The position numbers and the translations under genes were made by a program. A stretch of DNA of 64,000 nucleotides, taken from assembly GCF_030316885.1 (NCBI RefSeq), contig NZ_JASZYQ010000007.1, forward strand, positions 62,001-126,000, given 5' to 3'. Shown piece by piece: positions 25,028 through 34,005 of the stretch; the first letter of the stretch is position 1; every line of letters starts with the position of its first letter. Origin of the DNA: Variovorax jilinensis. Lineage in GTDB: Bacteria > Pseudomonadota > Gammaproteobacteria > Burkholderiales > Burkholderiaceae_C. Under the pieces are notes generated by a model. It was not told the origin of the DNA. It ran no database searches and worked only from the letters and a program-made list of their open reading frames with translations.

Positions 25028-26068
25028 TCAGGTGCGAAACGGCCAGAGATGAAACGTGCGACGCACGCGTGCCCAGATCGCCGCCAGGCCGTGCGGCTCG
25101 AAGATCAGGAACACGATGATGAGAAGACCAAACACCACTTGGCCCATCGGCAGAAGCAATCCGGCAATGTTGGGAAACCACTGGGAGCTAAGCTGCGCGC
25201 TGATCCGCAGTGCCTCCGGAACGAAAGTCATGAACACGGCACCTAGTACGCTTCCAAGCACGGTTCCCAAGCCACCCACAATGACGGCCGCAAGGTAGAA
25301 GACTGCCAAGGTCAGCACGAAATAGTCTGGTGTGATGTTTCCGTAAAAGTAACCTAGCAGACCGCCAGCAACGCCGGCGTAGAAGGCGCCGACCGCGAAG
25401 GCCGTCAGCTTGGTACGCAACAGGTTGACGCCCAAGATTTCCGCCGAGATGTCACGATCGCGAACTGCAACGAAGGCCCGGCCGATATGGGTGCGGGCCA
25501 GATTGCGTGCAGCGACTGCCATCGCGAATGCGCAAATGAAGATCAGGTAGAAGTTGCGGCGATCCCCGACCAACTCGATACCGAAGAGGCTAGCGCGTGG
25601 TATGGACGTACCTGACACGCCCCCAGTCACTGAGTCCCACTCCCGGAAGATGAAGGTAAGGATGAAGTGCGCGGCGAGCGTCGCGATGGCTAGATAGAGC
25701 CCCTTCACGCGGAGGCTCGGCAGGCCAACGATGATGCCGAGGAACGCCGTCACGAAGCCGGCCAAGGGCAGCGCGAAATAGAATGGGATGCCGTGACGGC
25801 CCAACCAGGCGACGGTATAGCAGCCTACCCCGAGGAAGGCCCCATGGCTCAGGGAAATCAATCCGGCATTGCCTGTCGTTAAGTTGAGGCCCAGCGAGGC
25901 AATCACGTGGATGCCGACGATGCAGGCCATAGCGAGCATGTAATCGCTGCCCCAAAATGGGAGCGTAAAGACCGACAGTGCGAATGCGATCATCCAGTTG
26001 CGCGCGGTGGACGAATCCCACAGCCGCTCTTCGGACGCAAAGTTCTCGTGAAAGACGCCAGTTCTCAC
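25028..26068 (-). CDS. livM: ABC transporter permease, LivM type
   Basis: A 346-residue inner-membrane protein with about 9-10 hydrophobic segments. LivM markers include GLNLTTGNAGLISLSHGAFLG (~60-80), SVTGGVSGTSIPR and GRAFVAVRDRDISAEILGV, the cytoplasmic EAA-like loop that docks on the ATPases. It begins 1 bp after livH and is followed after 47 bp by the binding-protein gene. Residues 1-25 form a hydrophilic leader. Confidence 0.9.
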   Translation of the reverse strand: MRTGVFHENFASEERLWDSSTARNWMIAFALSVFTLPFWGSDYMLAMACIVGIHVIASLGLNLTTGNAGLISLSHGAFLGVGCYTVAWLGRHGIPFYFALPLAGFVTAFLGIIVGLPSLRVKGLYLAIATLAAHFILTFIFREWDSVTGGVSGTSIPRASLFGIELVGDRRNFYLIFICAFAMAVAARNLARTHIGRAFVAVRDRDISAEILGVNLLRTKLTAFAVGAFYAGVAGGLLGYFYGNITPDYFVLTLAVFYLAAVIVGGLGTVLGSVLGAVFMTFVPEALRISAQLSSQWFPNIAGLLLPMGQVVFGLLIIVFLIFEPHGLAAIWARVRRTFHLWPFRT

Positions 26069-26069
26069 T

Positions 26070-26942
26070 TCACAGCCTCTCGATGGTTCGGGTGCCGAAC
26101 ATCCCGTACGGCTTGACGACTAGGATGGCCAGAACGACGACGTAGGGCACGATGTCGCGCGACTTGCCGCCCAGGTATCCAGCGGACACGGCCTCGACCC
26201 AGCCGATCAGCAGACTGGCGACGATGGCCCCCAGAATGCTGTCGAGCCCGCCAAGAATGATGGCGGCGAACACGCTGAGCGCCGCTGCCGCGAGCAGCGG
26301 CGAGAGGCCGGCAGAGCTGGCGATCAAGACCCCGGCCACTGTCCCAACAAGCCCTGACAAGACCCAGGTCAGTCGCTGCGAATAGTTGATGTTGATGCCC
26401 AGCGTGGCGGCGGTCACCGGGTCACTTGCCGTGGCACGCAGGGCGATGCCTGTCTTCGAGTAACGGAAGAAGGCCAGAAACCCACCGATCAGAATGGCCG
26501 CGACCGCGAAGTTGCCGAGGACCGTGCCCGGAATAAGGACTTCGCCGAGCAGCAGCGGTGTGCGGGGAAGCAGAGTCGGGGGAGAGAGCGTGTCCCCCCC
26601 CCAGAACGCCTCGACGCCCCCATGCACGATACTGGCCATCCCGATGGTTGCCATCAGCACGGCGACCGCGGGCTGGCCCGACAGGGGGCGAAGCACCGCA
26701 CGCTCAAGCCCGACGACCAGCAATCCAATGACGACCAGGGACAGCACAAAGGCGATCCAAGGCGCCAGACCGAAAGTGACGGCGCCTGCGTAGTAAATGT
26801 AGGCGCCGAGCATCATGACCTCGCCCACCGCGAAGTTCACGACCCCTGTGCCCTTGTAGATCAGCACGAAGCTCAGCGCGATCAGTGCCATCACGCCTCC
26901 AGACAGCAGGCCCAGAAGGCTGTATTCCAGAAACTCGCTCAT
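26070..26942 (-). CDS. livH: ABC transporter permease, LivH type
   Basis: Start 26942 (MSEFLEYSLLG) gives an ATGA overlap with livG and removes a spurious His-rich leader of the longer frame. The 290-residue protein has ~8 hydrophobic segments and typical LivH stretches: LIYKGTGVVNFAVGE, GIALRATASDPVTAATLGIN (ATPase-docking loop) and AAIILGGLDSILGAIVAS. With LivM it forms the transport pathway of the importer. Confidence 0.92.
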   Translation of the reverse strand: MSEFLEYSLLGLLSGGVMALIALSFVLIYKGTGVVNFAVGEVMMLGAYIYYAGAVTFGLAPWIAFVLSLVVIGLLVVGLERAVLRPLSGQPAVAVLMATIGMASIVHGGVEAFWGGDTLSPPTLLPRTPLLLGEVLIPGTVLGNFAVAAILIGGFLAFFRYSKTGIALRATASDPVTAATLGININYSQRLTWVLSGLVGTVAGVLIASSAGLSPLLAAAALSVFAAIILGGLDSILGAIVASLLIGWVEAVSAGYLGGKSRDIVPYVVVLAILVVKPYGMFGTRTIERL

Positions 26943-27748
26943 GCAACTGCCTCGCTTTCCGCGCCCAGATAGGCTTCGATGACTTTGGGATGGGAACGAA
27001 CCTCCGCCGGCGTACCGCAGGCGATGACCTGGCCGAAGTTGAGCACCACGACATGGCTGGATATGTCCATGACCATGCCCATGTCGTGCTCGACGAGAAG
27101 CACGGTCACACCCCACTCCTCCTGCACGTCGAGGATGAAGCGCGCCATGTCTTCGGTTTCCTCTCGATTCATCCCGGCGACGGGCTCGTCGAGCAACAGA
27201 ACCCGTGGACGCATTGCAAGGGCGCGCGCCAGTTCCACGCGCTTCTGCAGGCCGTAGGGCAACGCATCGACGGAGAGATGGCGGATGTGGTCGATCTCCA
27301 GGAAATTGATGACCTTGCGCTCAACTTCACCGCGCAGTTCGAGTTCTTCCGAACGCGCTGCGCGACCATATCCGAGCGCGGAGAAGATGCTGGCTTTCAT
27401 CGTGTGATGTCCGCCGAGCTTGATGTTCTCCAGGACAGTCAACCCACGAAACAACGCGATGTTCTGAAAAGTTCGCGCGAGCCCTCGAGCAGCCCGTGCG
27501 TGCACGGGCGTCGCAGTGATGTCGTCGCCGCCAAGCAGAATCCGCCCAGCGGCCGGCCTATAGAAGCCCGAGATCGTGTTGAAGACGCTGGTCTTGCCGG
27601 CCCCGTTCGGACCGATCACCGCCGTGATCTGACCAGGCGTCGCGGCGAACGACACGCCGCGTAATGCATGAATGCCCCCGAACCGAAGGTCGACGGCTTC
27701 GACGGAAAGCCCGAGTCCATTGCAGGGAGCGGTATCAGAAGACAGCAT
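26939..27748 (-). CDS. livG: ABC transporter ATP-binding protein, LivG type
   Basis: A 269-residue ATPase with Walker A GPNGAGKTS (~46-54), Walker B VLLLDEPVAGMN (~180) and switch EHDMGMV. The signature is degenerate, ALPYGLQKRVELARAL instead of LSGGQ-type, as is common in LivG. It opens the nine-gene leftward unit livG-livH-livM-binding protein-livF-ligase-crotonase-transglutaminase-like-racemase-like. The operator at 27786-27805 is 37 bp upstream of the start codon. Confidence 0.92.
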   Translation of the reverse strand: MLSSDTAPCNGLGLSVEAVDLRFGGIHALRGVSFAATPGQITAVIGPNGAGKTSVFNTISGFYRPAAGRILLGGDDITATPVHARAARGLARTFQNIALFRGLTVLENIKLGGHHTMKASIFSALGYGRAARSEELELRGEVERKVINFLEIDHIRHLSVDALPYGLQKRVELARALAMRPRVLLLDEPVAGMNREETEDMARFILDVQEEWGVTVLLVEHDMGMVMDISSHVVVLNFGQVIACGTPAEVRSHPKVIEAYLGAESEAVA

Positions 27749-27785
27749 GGTAGCGACACGTTCCGGACCGAAGGGATCAGCCCAT

Positions 27786-27805
27786 ACCGTACACTACCGC
27801 ACAAT
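27786..27805. promoter_or_regulatory. regulon operator, site C
   Basis: ACCGTACACTACCGCACAAT matches ATNGTAC-N6-RTACNAT with a conserved left half and a weaker right half. It lies just upstream of livG, in the 106-bp gap after the MarR gene, where it could repress the transport operon. Confidence 0.5.
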
Positions 27806-27854
27806 ATCCTGGTGCACCTTAGTGTTTTCCCGTGCCGCGGTTGCTATCGAAGGA

Positions 27855-28319
27855 TCAGACCTCGTTCTGCTGCAGATAGTCGAGCAGGTTGCGCTTCATG
27901 GCGTCCAGCGTGGTGGCCGCCGCTTCGAGTTTTTCGTCGACGAGACCGGAAAGGATCTGCTCGTTCATCCGGTGGCTGACCTTGCGCATCTTCGCGATGA
28001 GTTGCTTGCTCTTCGGTTCGAGGAAGACGCGATTGACACGGCGATCGCTTGGATCGGCGTCCCGCCGCACAAGACCGCCCTTCTCCAACCTGTCGATCAG
28101 GCCGCCCACCGCCACCTTGCCGAGGTCGAGTTCTTCAGCCAGTTGCGATTGCGTCATGCCATCTTCGCGGGAAAGATAGGCAAGCACCCACCATTGCGAG
28201 CGGGTGACGTTCAGAGGCTTCAAACATCGGTCGAAAGCGCTGCGGCGCAGGCGCGACACATCGTGAATGAGGAAACCGAGCCGAAGCTCCCAATCAATCG
28301 ACGTCGCATCGGTCGCCAT
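27855..28319 (-). CDS. MarR-family transcriptional regulator, probable regulon repressor
   Basis: A 154-residue winged-helix protein. Residues ~45-95 hold the helix-turn-helix (QSQLAEELDLGKVAVGGLID) and the wing carries the MarR signature DPSDRRVNRVFL (~98-109); the outer helices form the dimer domain. It is the only transcription factor in the window, sits in the middle of the island, and a variant of the shared operator lies 33 bp upstream of its own start. MarR proteins of this class usually repress until a CoA thioester or aromatic/alicyclic acid binds. That it recognises the ten sites is inference. Confidence 0.9.
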   Translation of the reverse strand: MATDATSIDWELRLGFLIHDVSRLRRSAFDRCLKPLNVTRSQWWVLAYLSREDGMTQSQLAEELDLGKVAVGGLIDRLEKGGLVRRDADPSDRRVNRVFLEPKSKQLIAKMRKVSHRMNEQILSGLVDEKLEAAATTLDAMKRNLLDYLQQNEV

Positions 28320-28351
28320 AAGTTCTGAGAATCGCCCTTTGGCGATCCATT

Positions 28352-28371
28352 ACTGTAATGATGCGTACATT
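28352..28371. promoter_or_regulatory. regulon operator, site D (MarR gene promoter)
   Basis: ACTGTAATGATGCGTACATT keeps the ATGCGTAC right half of the pattern and a GTA in the left half. It is the most degenerate copy, 33 bp upstream of the MarR start. This suggests weak autoregulation. The 163-bp gap holds no gene. Confidence 0.4.
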
Positions 28372-28482
28372 CTAGCGACTGACTTCGAAACACATGGTCC
28401 GGAACGCGACAGCCGGCTGCAATCCGAGGTTGCAGATCTTGGCACCAGCGTGAGTCTAGCCGCCCCAAACCCTGAGCCTTCG

Positions 28483-29415
28483 CTAGAAGGCGACGGCATC
28501 TTTGCCCTTGAGCGCAAGAATCTCGCGCGCCTCCGCAGGAGTCGCGACCGCCAGCCCCAGCCCCTCAATGATCTCACGTGCTTTACGCACTTGTTGCGCA
28601 TTCGATTCGGCGAGCTTTCCGGCACCGATCCAGAGGCTGTCTTCGAGGCCGACACGCACGTTACCACCCATGGACGCTGACATCGCTGCGATCGGCATCT
28701 GGCTGCGTCCGGCCCCAAGCACCGACCAACGGTAGTCGGCGCCAAAGAGGCGATCTGCTGTGCGCTTCATGTGCATCACGTCCTCCGGATGGCTACCGAT
28801 GCCGCCGAGGATGCCGAACACCGTCTGTACGAAGAATGGCGCCTTGACCAGACCGCGATCGACGAAGTGTGCAAGGTTGTAGAGATGCGAAGTGTCGTAG
28901 CATTCGAATTCGTAGCGGGTGTCGTTGACCGACAATTCAGTCAGGACAGTCTCCAGGTCGCCGTACGTGTTGCGGAAGATCAGGTCCTTGCTGCCTTCGA
29001 GGTAGGGTCGCTCCCACTCGAACTTGAACTCCTTGAAGCGCTGGAGCATCGGGAATAGGCCGAAGTTCATCGTGCCCATGTTCATGGATGCGACCTCGGG
29101 CTTAAGCACCTTGGCCGGCTGCATGCGCTCCTGCACTGTCATGTATGGCGAGCCGCCGGTCGTGAGGTTGATGACCGCGTCGGAGCGCGCCTTGATGTCC
29201 TTCAGGAAGGGGACGAAGGCTTCGGGCCGCTGGTCGGGTTTGCCCGTGACGGGATCGCGCGCATGCAAATGAATGATCGCCGCGCCTGCCTCTACCGCAC
29301 CCACCGCTGCATCCGCTATCTCCTGCGCCGTGACCGGCAGGTATGGCGACATCGAAGGCGTGTGGATCGCGCCGGTCACGGCGCAGGTGATGATGACTTT
29401 GCGTTGTGTGGACAT
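28483..29415 (-). CDS. beta-keto acid cleavage enzyme (BKACE, DUF849)
   Basis: Start 29415 (MSTQRKVII) is preferred; the longer frame adds a leader overlapping the SDR gene. The 310-residue TIM barrel has the Zn-binding IIHLHARDP (His-x-His, ~48-50) and the distal GLEDSLWIG Glu. BKACE enzymes condense a beta-keto acid with acetyl-CoA, giving acetoacetate and a shortened CoA ester, a CoA-sparing alternative to thiolysis. It lies 17 bp downstream of the SDR gene and shares its promoter. Its presence implies a free beta-keto acid intermediate. Confidence 0.87.
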   Translation of the reverse strand: MSTQRKVIITCAVTGAIHTPSMSPYLPVTAQEIADAAVGAVEAGAAIIHLHARDPVTGKPDQRPEAFVPFLKDIKARSDAVINLTTGGSPYMTVQERMQPAKVLKPEVASMNMGTMNFGLFPMLQRFKEFKFEWERPYLEGSKDLIFRNTYGDLETVLTELSVNDTRYEFECYDTSHLYNLAHFVDRGLVKAPFFVQTVFGILGGIGSHPEDVMHMKRTADRLFGADYRWSVLGAGRSQMPIAAMSASMGGNVRVGLEDSLWIGAGKLAESNAQQVRKAREIIEGLGLAVATPAEAREILALKGKDAVAF

Positions 29416-29432
29416 GCGAGTTTCCTTGATTG

Positions 29433-30347
29433 TCAAACGGGATCCCAGGTGAATACGTCGCCCGAACGTTCGAGCGGGAAGAAGCTGGCGCGCAGCATCG
29501 GCAAGGCTGTCTCGATCACACCTTCGGGCGTCCACCCCTCTCCGCAGTGCGCGCTGCGAATCGGACGCGGTTGGCTGAACAGATAGATCTCGTTGTTGCG
29601 CACGCCGAATATCTGCCCGGTCACGTCCTGCGCCTCATCGGCGCACAAACCGACCACGAAAGGAGCGACGCGTTCAGGCACCAGTTTCTTGAGCCCTTCG
29701 ACCCGCTTCTTCTGCTCCGGTGTCTCGCTCGGGATCGAATCAATCATACGTGTCCATGCAAAGGGAGCGACGGCATTCGAACGCACGCCGAACTTTTGCA
29801 TGTCGAGTGCAATCGACTTGGACAGGCCGACAATGCCGAGCTTGGCCGCGCTGTAGTTGGCCTGACCGAAATTTCCGACAAGGCCGGAAGTCGAGGTCAT
29901 GTGCACATACACGCCGCTGCCCTGCTGCTTGAAATGCGACGCCGCGGCTCGGCTGACGTTGAAGCTCCCCTTCAAATGCACGGCCAATACCTGGTCGAAC
30001 TCTGGCTCGCTCATGCGGTGGAACATCACATCGCGCAGGATCCCGGCGTTGTTGACCACGATGTCGATGCGGCCGAACGCGTTGACTGCCGCCTCGACCA
30101 TCCCGTTCGCCGCACCCCAATCCGATACCGAGCCGCCATCAGCAATGGCGTCGCCCCCAATCGCCTTGATCGACGAGACGACCTCGTTCGCAGGTTGCTC
30201 GTTGTCCGGTATACCGTCCAATGAAGCCCCCAGGTCGTTAACGACGACTTTGGCTCCCGCAGCTGCCATAGCCAGCGCGATGCTTCGCCCGAGGCCCCGG
30301 CCGCCGCCTGTGATCAGCGCCACTTTACCTTCGAGAAGTCTGCTCAA
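29433..30347 (-). CDS. SDR-family dehydrogenase, (3R)-hydroxyacyl-CoA dehydrogenase-like
   Basis: Classical SDR with TGGGRGLG (14-21), VVNNAG, and a full active site: Ser in MTSTSG and Tyr-x3-Lys in YSAAK (~166). The VVVNDLGASLDG insertion after beta-2 is typical of the multifunctional-enzyme-type-2 and peroxisomal 3-hydroxyacyl-CoA dehydrogenase group. A 60-residue C-terminal extension (from ~245) exceeds the usual 250 residues. Oxidation of a hydroxyacyl-CoA is likely. It is first in a leftward pair with BKACE and divergent from the HMG-CoA-synthase-like gene; operator E lies between. Confidence 0.82.
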   Translation of the reverse strand: MSRLLEGKVALITGGGRGLGRSIALAMAAAGAKVVVNDLGASLDGIPDNEQPANEVVSSIKAIGGDAIADGGSVSDWGAANGMVEAAVNAFGRIDIVVNNAGILRDVMFHRMSEPEFDQVLAVHLKGSFNVSRAAASHFKQQGSGVYVHMTSTSGLVGNFGQANYSAAKLGIVGLSKSIALDMQKFGVRSNAVAPFAWTRMIDSIPSETPEQKKRVEGLKKLVPERVAPFVVGLCADEAQDVTGQIFGVRNNEIYLFSQPRPIRSAHCGEGWTPEGVIETALPMLRASFFPLERSGDVFTWDPV

Positions 30348-30418
30348 TTCAGGTCTCCTTGGATTCCGCCGTCGAGGGTAAACCCCTGCTCAACCTCAAC
30401 TTTGCGGCTTGCAAAAAT

Positions 30419-30438
30419 ATCGTGCACTAGCGTACCAT
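30419..30438. promoter_or_regulatory. regulon operator, site E
   Basis: ATCGTGCACTAGCGTACCAT fits ATNGTAC-N6-RTACNAT with one deviation (GTGC). It is in the 139-bp divergent gap, 71 bp from the SDR start and 48 bp from the start at 30487, so one dimer could control both operons. Confidence 0.55.
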
Positions 30439-30486
30439 GCACCACATGATGATGTACAGCCGTCGCTGGTGACCACGCGAAAATCC

Positions 30487-31965
30487 ATGAACGAATCCGA
30501 CGCTCAGTTCGGCCTGCTGGCCACCACTCGCTACGTGCCCCGCCTGCGGCTGGAACGCGCCGAAGTGGCCGCCCAGCATCGGTGGATGGCGCCCAGCCTC
30601 AAGTCACTGGCCAAAGGCCAGCGCGCCATGGCGAACTGGGACGAGGACGTGGTGACCATGGCGGTCGATGCCGCCCGCGCTCTCCTCATTGCGGCGCCGG
30701 CGTCCGGCGCGGCGGAACTGACCCTCGCCTCCACCACCCTTCCCTTCGCAGATCGGCTGAATGCCGGGATCGTCGCTGCCGCGGTTGGCCTCGACTCGGC
30801 TACTGTCACACGGGACGTCGCCTCGAGCGCTCGCTCGGCATTGACCGAACTGGCATCGGCAATGCGTCATCCTGTGACGGAGACAACACGCATCGTCGTC
30901 GCCGCCGAGCGCCGGACGGCGAAGCCGGCGAGCCCGCAGGAGCTGATCTTCGGCGATGGCGCGGCCGTGGCCTCGGTCGGCCCGGGCCGGGCGATCGCCA
31001 CCTTCGTCGCGGCGCGCACCCTGCATGCCGATCTGATCGATCACTTCCGGCAGTCGGGCGAGCCGTATGTCTATGGTTGGGAAGAGCGTTGGATTCGCGA
31101 CGAAGGGTACATGAAGCTCGCCACCGACACCATCGGGCACTGTCTGGCCGACGCAGGCGTTGGCCCATCGGACGTCAAGTACTTCGCGCTACCAGCGCCG
31201 ATCTCACGCATCAACGAGGCGGTCGCCAAACGGGTAGGCATCGCGGCGACAGCGCTCGTTGCCACCGCTTCCGACACAGTAGGCGATCTCGGCTGCGCGC
31301 AACCACTGGCTATGCTCGATATGGCGGTCCGCGCGGCCGAGCCCGGCGCACTAATCCTTGTTGCGGCCTTCGGCAGCGGCTGCGACGTTCTGCTTCTCAA
31401 GCGCACGGCGGCGCCCTGCCCGGGCGCCATACCCGATGCGGGAAAGTCCGAGACCAGCTATCTGAAATACTTGTCGTTCACCGGCCAGCTCGATCTGGCT
31501 TGGGGCATGCGCGCAGAGATGGACAACAAGACGGCTCTCACCGCGGCTTGGCGCGATCACGCGCGCACCGAACGCTTCGAGGGGGGTCGCTGTACGCGCT
31601 GCGACACCGTTCAGTTCCCGCGTTCACGTCTGTGCGTCAACCCAGCATGCCATGCGCAGGACACGCAGCAGCCGACCAGCCTCGCCGAAGTGCCTGCACG
31701 CGTGATGTCTCACACGACCGATTTCTTGGGATACACGCCCGATCCACCGTTTCAGTTCGGCCACATTGACTTCGAGGGCGGTGGTCGCGTGCTGATGGAA
31801 TTCACGGACACCGATGTCGGCGAACTCGCGGTCGGCGTGCCACTGCGCATGGTCTACCGCGTGAAGGAGTTCGATCGCAACCGAGGATTCCGGCGCTATT
31901 TCTGGAAGGCAACGCCCACCCGGGCCGCCATCTCCAGCGCGCCGTCCTCTATGGGGAGCAAGTAA
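30487..31965 (+). CDS. HMG-CoA-synthase/KAS-III-like protein fused to a DUF35 OB-fold domain
   Basis: Residues 1-~345 have a thiolase-superfamily fold of the HMG-CoA synthase/KAS III branch, for example AEVAAQHRWMAPSLKSLAKG and LAMLDMAVRAAEPGA. Residues ~360-490 are a DUF35 domain: Zn-ribbon CTRCDTVQFPRSRLC..C, then the OB-fold. Where the nucleophilic Cys is expected (RDVASSARSAL, ~110) I see Ser/Ala, so it may be structural. In archaea, thiolase, HMG-CoA synthase and DUF35 form a complex, and in steroid degradation DUF35 partners activate thiolase-like aldolases; the next gene is a thiolase. Start 30487 was chosen to follow operator E. Confidence 0.72.
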   Translation: MNESDAQFGLLATTRYVPRLRLERAEVAAQHRWMAPSLKSLAKGQRAMANWDEDVVTMAVDAARALLIAAPASGAAELTLASTTLPFADRLNAGIVAAAVGLDSATVTRDVASSARSALTELASAMRHPVTETTRIVVAAERRTAKPASPQELIFGDGAAVASVGPGRAIATFVAARTLHADLIDHFRQSGEPYVYGWEERWIRDEGYMKLATDTIGHCLADAGVGPSDVKYFALPAPISRINEAVAKRVGIAATALVATASDTVGDLGCAQPLAMLDMAVRAAEPGALILVAAFGSGCDVLLLKRTAAPCPGAIPDAGKSETSYLKYLSFTGQLDLAWGMRAEMDNKTALTAAWRDHARTERFEGGRCTRCDTVQFPRSRLCVNPACHAQDTQQPTSLAEVPARVMSHTTDFLGYTPDPPFQFGHIDFEGGGRVLMEFTDTDVGELAVGVPLRMVYRVKEFDRNRGFRRYFWKATPTRAAISSAPSSMGSK

Positions 31966-33171
31966 ATGGCCAGCGGTATTCGCGACAAGGTCGCCATCCT
32001 AGGCATGGGTTGCACTCGCTTCGGCGAACGCTGGGACTGTGGTCCGGAGGACCTCATGCTCGAAGCTTTCAACGAGGCGATAGCCGATGCTGGCATCGAA
32101 GCTGGTCAGATTGAGGCAGCCTGGTTTGGCGTCTGCCTCGAGGAAAACAACGTCGGAAAGACCGCTGGGCCACTGGCGCAGGCGCTTCGACTTCCGCGCA
32201 TTGCAGCTACTCGGGTCGAGAATGCATGCGCTACCGGCACCGAGGCACTGCGCGGTGCAGCGTATGCCATCGCCGCCGGCGCCTACGACATCGTCCTGGC
32301 GCTTGGTGTTGAGAAGCTCAAGGACACCGGCTACGGCGGACTGCCGGCACGTACTCGTGGCGTTGCCAATGATCTGTGGCTGCCGAACTCGACCGCCCCG
32401 GGCGCCTTCGCCCAGCTGGCTTCGGCCTATGGCGCCAAGCATGGCATCGCGATGGCCGACCTGCGTCGGGCTATGGCTCATATCTCGATCAAGAGCCATT
32501 CCAATGCCTCGCTGAATCCGAAAGCGCATCTCCGCAACAAGATCACCGAAGAAGACGTTCTCAAGGCGATGACAATCGCGGCGCCTCTCGGGCTCTACGA
32601 CTGCAGCGGTGTGAGCGATGGCGCGGCCTGTGCGATCCTAACGACGCCCGAAATCGCCCTTGCCCTCAAGGCGAATGCCGAAATCGTGACGGTGAAGGCG
32701 CTAGAGATCTCAGTCAGCAATGGCGAGGAAGCGAGCTTCAACAATTGGGATGGAGCGAACATTGCGACCGCTAAGACGGCCGCCGAGCGCGCCTACCGCG
32801 CAGCCGGTATCAACGAACCGCGCAGCCAGATCCAGATGGCCGAGGTGCACGACTGCTTCTCGATCACCGAGGCAGTGCTGATGGAGGATCTCGGCTTCAG
32901 CGCTCCCGGCCGGGTGATTCACGATGTGCTCGACGGTGTCTTTGATCTCGACGGAGCGTTGCCTATTGTTCCCGACGGCGGTCTGAAGTGCTTTGGGCAT
33001 CCAATCGGTGCTTCGGGCCTGCGCATGGTCTACGAGGTCTACCAGCAACTACACGGCCGGGCAGGCGAGCGCCAACTCAAAAACGTCGACCGGGGCCTGA
33101 CGCAAAACCTCGGCGGCCATCCGCACCAGAACGTCAGTGCGGTCGCAATCATCGGCCGCGCGGGCGCCTGA
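31966..33171 (+). CDS. SCP2-type thiolase / acetyl-CoA acetyltransferase
   Basis: A 401-residue thiolase beginning directly after the upstream TAA. Nucleophile Cys is in ENACATGTEAL (~88), catalytic His in VHDCFSITE (~299) and GHPIGASGLRM (~344). The C-terminal Cys of biosynthetic thiolases is replaced in the QNLGGHPHQN stretch, as in SCP2-thiolases. It should cleave a 3-ketoacyl-CoA with CoA, or act with the DUF35 fusion encoded just upstream as a retro-aldolase-like complex. Branched or ring-derived substrates are typical of this group. Confidence 0.87.
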   Translation: MASGIRDKVAILGMGCTRFGERWDCGPEDLMLEAFNEAIADAGIEAGQIEAAWFGVCLEENNVGKTAGPLAQALRLPRIAATRVENACATGTEALRGAAYAIAAGAYDIVLALGVEKLKDTGYGGLPARTRGVANDLWLPNSTAPGAFAQLASAYGAKHGIAMADLRRAMAHISIKSHSNASLNPKAHLRNKITEEDVLKAMTIAAPLGLYDCSGVSDGAACAILTTPEIALALKANAEIVTVKALEISVSNGEEASFNNWDGANIATAKTAAERAYRAAGINEPRSQIQMAEVHDCFSITEAVLMEDLGFSAPGRVIHDVLDGVFDLDGALPIVPDGGLKCFGHPIGASGLRMVYEVYQQLHGRAGERQLKNVDRGLTQNLGGHPHQNVSAVAIIGRAGA

Positions 33172-33221
33172 GCACGCCGCCTCACCGAATTTCCTTCCCA
33201 ATTTTCAACTGGAGACTTCTC

Positions 33222-33992
33222 ATGCGAGGACTGAAAGGCAAGAATGCCATCGTGACTGGCGCCGGGAGCGGCATCGGCCGCGCCATCGCGCTGCGACTGG
33301 GTGCCGAGGGCGCAATCGTAGGCGTGTTCGACATCAATCCGACGGGCGCCGCCGAGACCGTTAAGGCAATCGAGGCGGCGGACGGCAAGGCGTTCGCAGT
33401 GGCCTGCGACATCACCGACTACGCTGCGGTAGCCTCCGCGGTCGCGAGCTTCGAAAGCGAGGTCGGGGCCGGCACGGACATCCTTGTGAACAACGCGGGT
33501 TGGGACACGCCCATGCCTTTTCTGAAGACTGAAGAGGCCTTCTGGAAGAAAGTCACTGCGATCAACTGGTTCGGACCGCTGCATATGACGCATGCGGTCG
33601 CCAAGGGGATGGCCGAGCGCAAGAACGGCCGCGTGGTCAACATTGCTTCAGACGCCGGCCGCGTGGGCTCGTCTGGCGAGGTCGTCTATTCGGGATGCAA
33701 GGGTGCGACCATTGCCTTCTCAAAGGCGCTGGCCCGCGAGGTCGCACGCAGCAACGTGACGATCAACACGGTGTGCCCTGGCCCAACCGACACACCTGCC
33801 ATGGACGCCTTCGTCGGCACCGGCGAGCAGGGACAGAAGATCCGGGACGCGATGGTGCGCGGCGTGCCGCTCGGCCGCATCGGCGTGCCCGACGACTACC
33901 CGGGAATCGTGGCCTTCCTGGCAAGCGACGACGCCGCCTTCATCACCGGCCAGACGATCAGCGTCTCGGGCGGCCTCAGCATGCATGGATAA
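33222..33992 (+). CDS. badH: 2-hydroxycyclohexanecarboxyl-CoA dehydrogenase-like SDR (BadH-like)
   Basis: Start 33222 has GGAGA at a proper distance. A 256-residue classical SDR: TGAGSGIG, VNNAGWDTPMPF (~88-99), Ser in ASDAGRVGSSGEVVYS and Tyr-x3-Lys YSGCK (~153). The NAGWD-PMPF and SDAGRVGSSGEVVYS stretches are, in my recollection, specific to BadH, which oxidises 2-hydroxycyclohexane-1-carboxyl-CoA to the 2-keto ester with NAD+. The next gene is BadI-like, the same order of reactions as in the Rhodopseudomonas palustris cyclohexanecarboxylate pathway. Substituted rings may be the real substrate. Confidence 0.82.
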   Translation: MRGLKGKNAIVTGAGSGIGRAIALRLGAEGAIVGVFDINPTGAAETVKAIEAADGKAFAVACDITDYAAVASAVASFESEVGAGTDILVNNAGWDTPMPFLKTEEAFWKKVTAINWFGPLHMTHAVAKGMAERKNGRVVNIASDAGRVGSSGEVVYSGCKGATIAFSKALAREVARSNVTINTVCPGPTDTPAMDAFVGTGEQGQKIRDAMVRGVPLGRIGVPDDYPGIVAFLASDDAAFITGQTISVSGGLSMHG

Positions 33993-34005
33993 CAGGAGCA
34001 GAAAG

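Noticed and set aside
30582..31769. 395-codon frame overlapping the HMG-CoA-synthase/DUF35 gene in another phase
   Set aside because: Arg/Gly/His-rich, no domain, while the overlapping frame has a clear Zn-ribbon and thiolase fold.
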